Assembly: GCA_016793185.1 (NCBI GenBank)
Contig: JAEUIK010000799.1
Coordinates: 1 to 8,909 of the forward strand
DNA from: Planctomycetaceae bacterium
GTDB taxonomy: Bacteria > Planctomycetota > Planctomycetia > Pirellulales > JAEUIK01
Length of the DNA stretch: 8,909 nt
Reading direction: 5' to 3'
The notes below the pieces were generated by a model. That model saw only the letters and a list, made by a program, of their open reading frames with translations, searched no databases and had not been told where the DNA came from. The position numbers and the translations under genes are program-made. How positions within the stretch are numbered: position 1 is the first letter of the stretch; the number at the start of each line of letters is the position of its first letter. Of the stretch, positions 6,728 to 8,909 are shown in pieces.

Positions 6728-8909
6728 TCATTCGCGCCATTCCGCTTCCACTTCAAGCCATTCGTACGCGCCGATGTCGAGCATGACACCATCGTCGACA
6801 AGGCGCAGCTCGACCAACGGTTGCCCGAGCAGGTCGACCTGCCGCGCTCCGCGGATGGCGCGAAACGATTCGAGCCGCCCCCGGCCGGGGCGACCGCTGG
6901 TTTCGAGGATCCGCGCGCGGAAGCCGATCGCGCGGCGTGCGGCCGGCGCAGCGGAGGTATCCCACAGCGGCTCCCAGTGGGTTACGACCGCTTGGGGCAG
7001 GTCGAGCCGGAACAGCCAGCCGCTGAGGTGTCCGCGGGGCCGCGCGACGTCCTCCACGACCGCCGGCGGCGGGGCCGTCAACTCCAGCGCCGCGCTCGCC
7101 ACGCACGGCAAGTCGACGCCGACCCCCAACCGGAACTCCCGCCTCGTTTCGCCGGGCGGCACGAGCAGCGTGTCGAGCATGCGGCTTCCCGAACGGCGGT
7201 GATACGGCAGCCCGCCGGTCAGAATCGCTGTCCGTTGCCGGTCGTCGCGGATTTCCACGAACAGCGGAGCCTCGAGGCGCCGCGCCTCGGTCGGTTGGGA
7301 GGTTCCCGTGACGCTGCGATAGAGTTCGGCCGACTCATCGCTCCAGGCAATTCGGCTGCCGTAATAGCACTGCCAGGGATCGCCCTGCGGCGGCTTGTCG
7401 ATCTCGAGCCGCACCGTAAGCGTGGCCATGCGCGCCCCGCGCATCACACGCACGGCCTGCTCGAATTTCGCCCAGGTGTCGCCCGCCGGACCGAGCAGGC
7501 GCCCCCGGCTGACAATCTCGCCGACGGCCGGATCAGCGATCGTGACCTCGATGGCCTCGGCGCGCATCGTCGAGTATTCGGCGTCGGCGCCCGCTGCGGA
7601 CGATCCCAGGCGGCCGGCCAACTGTTGCGAGAGCCGATTGCCGCGATTGCGAAAATCGCGCACGTGGCCGATGCCCCCCGTTTCGGGATGGATCCCGATT
7701 TCGAAGAACTCGTTGCCCAGCGTGAGCTCCGCAGCCAGGGGCCGGGGGGCTTTCTTGGCTCGTGTCGGCGGTGGGGCAGTTTCGGGACCGACCCAGGCAA
7801 ACCCCAACGCGGCGACTTCGACCCGTTGCCAACTCGTTTCGCCGGCCCGGGGCGAGCCTGGCACGAGCGCCGGGCGGGCGAAACTCAGTGGATTGATGAC
7901 CATCTGTCCCAACTGGCTCGCATCCCCCCCCGCGGCCAAGGTCTGCGCCAGTTCGCGGGGACTACCCGTCGGCGCGGCCCCCAGGCTGGCTTGCATCAAG
8001 GCCACGCCTGAGTCGGCTTGCGCGGCCGAGTCGCGGGTCGCCGCTGTGCAACTGCGCGAGACCGGGTCGGTCCGGCCAGCACGCACGTCCTGCGCCAGGT
8101 AGGGGGACTGGTAGTCGTCGGTGGCCAGCTTGGTGAATCCCCCCGCCGTATCGGTCTGCCCGAAATATTCCTCGACGGTCACGAATTTGCCGAATAGCGG
8201 GACGAATTCGTGGACCCGCCGCAAATCGGCATACCAGGGACTCGTGTCGTCCGGCCAATGCACGAAGGCCAACGACGCGACATGGTCGAGGTCCATGGTT
8301 TCGCCGAGCCGGGCGGCCAGTCCCAGGAAGGTCCCGGGCTCGCGCGCGTCGAGCGGCATCCGGGCGAAGGCATCGAGGCTGGTATGGTCCCACCCTTGCC
8401 ACCGCGCCTTGCTTTGTCCGCAGCGCGGCAGGCGCCCTTCGTCGAAGGTGGCGTGAATCGCTCCGAGATATCCCATCCTTGCCAGGATTTGCGGCAACGA
8501 AGCAACCAACCCGGCGGTGCGCCGGCCATAAACCTTGGGCTGCTGCTGGAGAACGTGCTGATAGGCGGCCGCGCCGCGGAGCAGTTCGGCGCGAATCGCT
8601 TCGGCACTCAGCAGCGGCAGGGGGGCCTCCTGGTACTCGCCCCCGATCAATGCCGCGCTCCCCCGTTCGAGCGCGCCGCGAAGCGCCGCCAGCGTCTGGG
8701 GTTCGCTGGCGGCCAGCAGTTCGAGCGTTTCCGCGGCGAGCAACAGATTCACCGGCGACGTCTGTAGCAACTCGCGCCGCAGCGAGGCCCCGATCGTGGT
8801 GGGCGCCACCAGCGTGAGGTCGAGCAAATACGAATCGACCGGATAGAACCGCTCGCGAGCTTCCATCAGCACGTCGAACGAATTGCGGAGATGGTCGCGT
8901 GCCTTCTCC
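6728..8909 (-). CDS. GH38/alpha-mannosidase-like protein, 5' part missing
   Basis: The frame stays open to the right edge of the window, where it reads KARDHLRNSFDVLMEARERF across a possible internal GTG at 8870-8872, so the true start lies outside. At least 726 residues are visible. The upstream half has IGGEYQEAPLPLL (about 8608-8646), YGRRTAGLVASLPQILARMG (about 8470-8530) and IHATFDEGRLP (about 8420-8455). This resembles the N-terminal catalytic/helical part of glycoside hydrolase family 38 proteins and their planctomycete relatives. The downstream half has FEIGIHPETGGIGHVRDFRN (about 7640-7710) and several beta-rich stretches, matching the C-terminal beta domains of that family. I do not see the family's later His-His-Asp zinc motif, so activity is uncertain. 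The assignment rests on overall pattern and memory, and the family could be a GH38-related group of unknown specificity. A glycan-degrading role would fit planctomycetes but is inference. Confidence 0.7.
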   Translation of the reverse strand, partial: EKARDHLRNSFDVLMEARERFYPVDSYLLDLTLVAPTTIGASLRRELLQTSPVNLLLAAETLELLAASEPQTLAALRGALERGSAALIGGEYQEAPLPLLSAEAIRAELLRGAAAYQHVLQQQPKVYGRRTAGLVASLPQILARMGYLGAIHATFDEGRLPRCGQSKARWQGWDHTSLDAFARMPLDAREPGTFLGLAARLGETMDLDHVASLAFVHWPDDTSPWYADLRRVHEFVPLFGKFVTVEEYFGQTDTAGGFTKLATDDYQSPYLAQDVRAGRTDPVSRSCTAATRDSAAQADSGVALMQASLGAAPTGSPRELAQTLAAGGDASQLGQMVINPLSFARPALVPGSPRAGETSWQRVEVAALGFAWVGPETAPPPTRAKKAPRPLAAELTLGNEFFEIGIHPETGGIGHVRDFRNRGNRLSQQLAGRLGSSAAGADAEYSTMRAEAIEVTIADPAVGEIVSRGRLLGPAGDTWAKFEQAVRVMRGARMATLTVRLEIDKPPQGDPWQCYYGSRIAWSDESAELYRSVTGTSQPTEARRLEAPLFVEIRDDRQRTAILTGGLPYHRRSGSRMLDTLLVPPGETRREFRLGVGVDLPCVASAALELTAPPPAVVEDVARPRGHLSGWLFRLDLPQAVVTHWEPLWDTSAAPAARRAIGFRARILETSGRPGRGRLESFRAIRGARQVDLLGQPLVELRLVDDGVMLDIGAYEWLEVEAEWRE

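Noticed and set aside
6508..6801. Short frames on both strands around the cmk upstream repeat
   Set aside because: Their peptides derive from the inverted-repeat element and have no independent start signals.
6821..8011. Plus-strand open frame of 396 codons
   Set aside because: It is antisense to the GH38-like gene, with low-information composition and no ribosome site noted.

Overview
The window is GC-rich chromosomal DNA that most likely comes from a planctomycete of the Pirellulales/Pirellulaceae type. The grounds are a PEP-CTERM (exosortase substrate) protein, a six-domain S1 protein of planctomycete style, a large GH38-like protein of a kind I associate with planctomycetes, and short intergenic repeat elements resembling ones common in these genomes. 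The taxonomic assignment is inference from gene content and style; no ribosomal RNA gene is present.

Layout, from right to left because seven of the eight genes lie on the minus strand. A GH38/alpha-mannosidase-like protein runs off the right edge (6728-8909, N-terminus missing). A 220-base gap follows that holds an imperfect inverted-repeat element (about 6541-6686). Next come cmk (cytidylate kinase, 5848-6507) and, 15 bases on, plsC (1-acylglycerol-3-phosphate acyltransferase, 5143-5832). The plus-strand PEP-CTERM gene (4553-5191) overlaps the 3' end of plsC tail to tail. A 404-base divergent intergenic region carries candidate back-to-back promoters at 4452-4510. Then come rpsA (ribosomal protein S1, 2349-4148) and a small two-helix membrane protein 12 bases downstream (1827-2336). 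The reading frame of that small gene ends inside a structured palindromic repeat (about 1825-1911). A strong intrinsic terminator at 1640-1677 closes this transcript. Beyond it lie a primary-type sigma-70 family factor (674-1513) and apt (adenine phosphoribosyltransferase, 29-562).

Functionally this is a housekeeping neighbourhood: nucleotide metabolism (cmk, apt), phospholipid synthesis (plsC), translation (rpsA) and transcription (sigma factor). cmk next to rpsA, often with plsC, is a recurrent bacterial arrangement. Here the cluster is broken by an opposite-strand exosortase-substrate gene.

I see no phage, CRISPR, toxin-antitoxin or other defence system and no complete insertion sequence. 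The points most worth following up are the two palindromic repeat elements (one captured into a coding C-terminus), the rpsA-linked unknown membrane protein, the PEP-CTERM gene with a degenerate-looking sorting tail, the divergent promoter with a long rpsA leader, and the structured stretch before the terminator.
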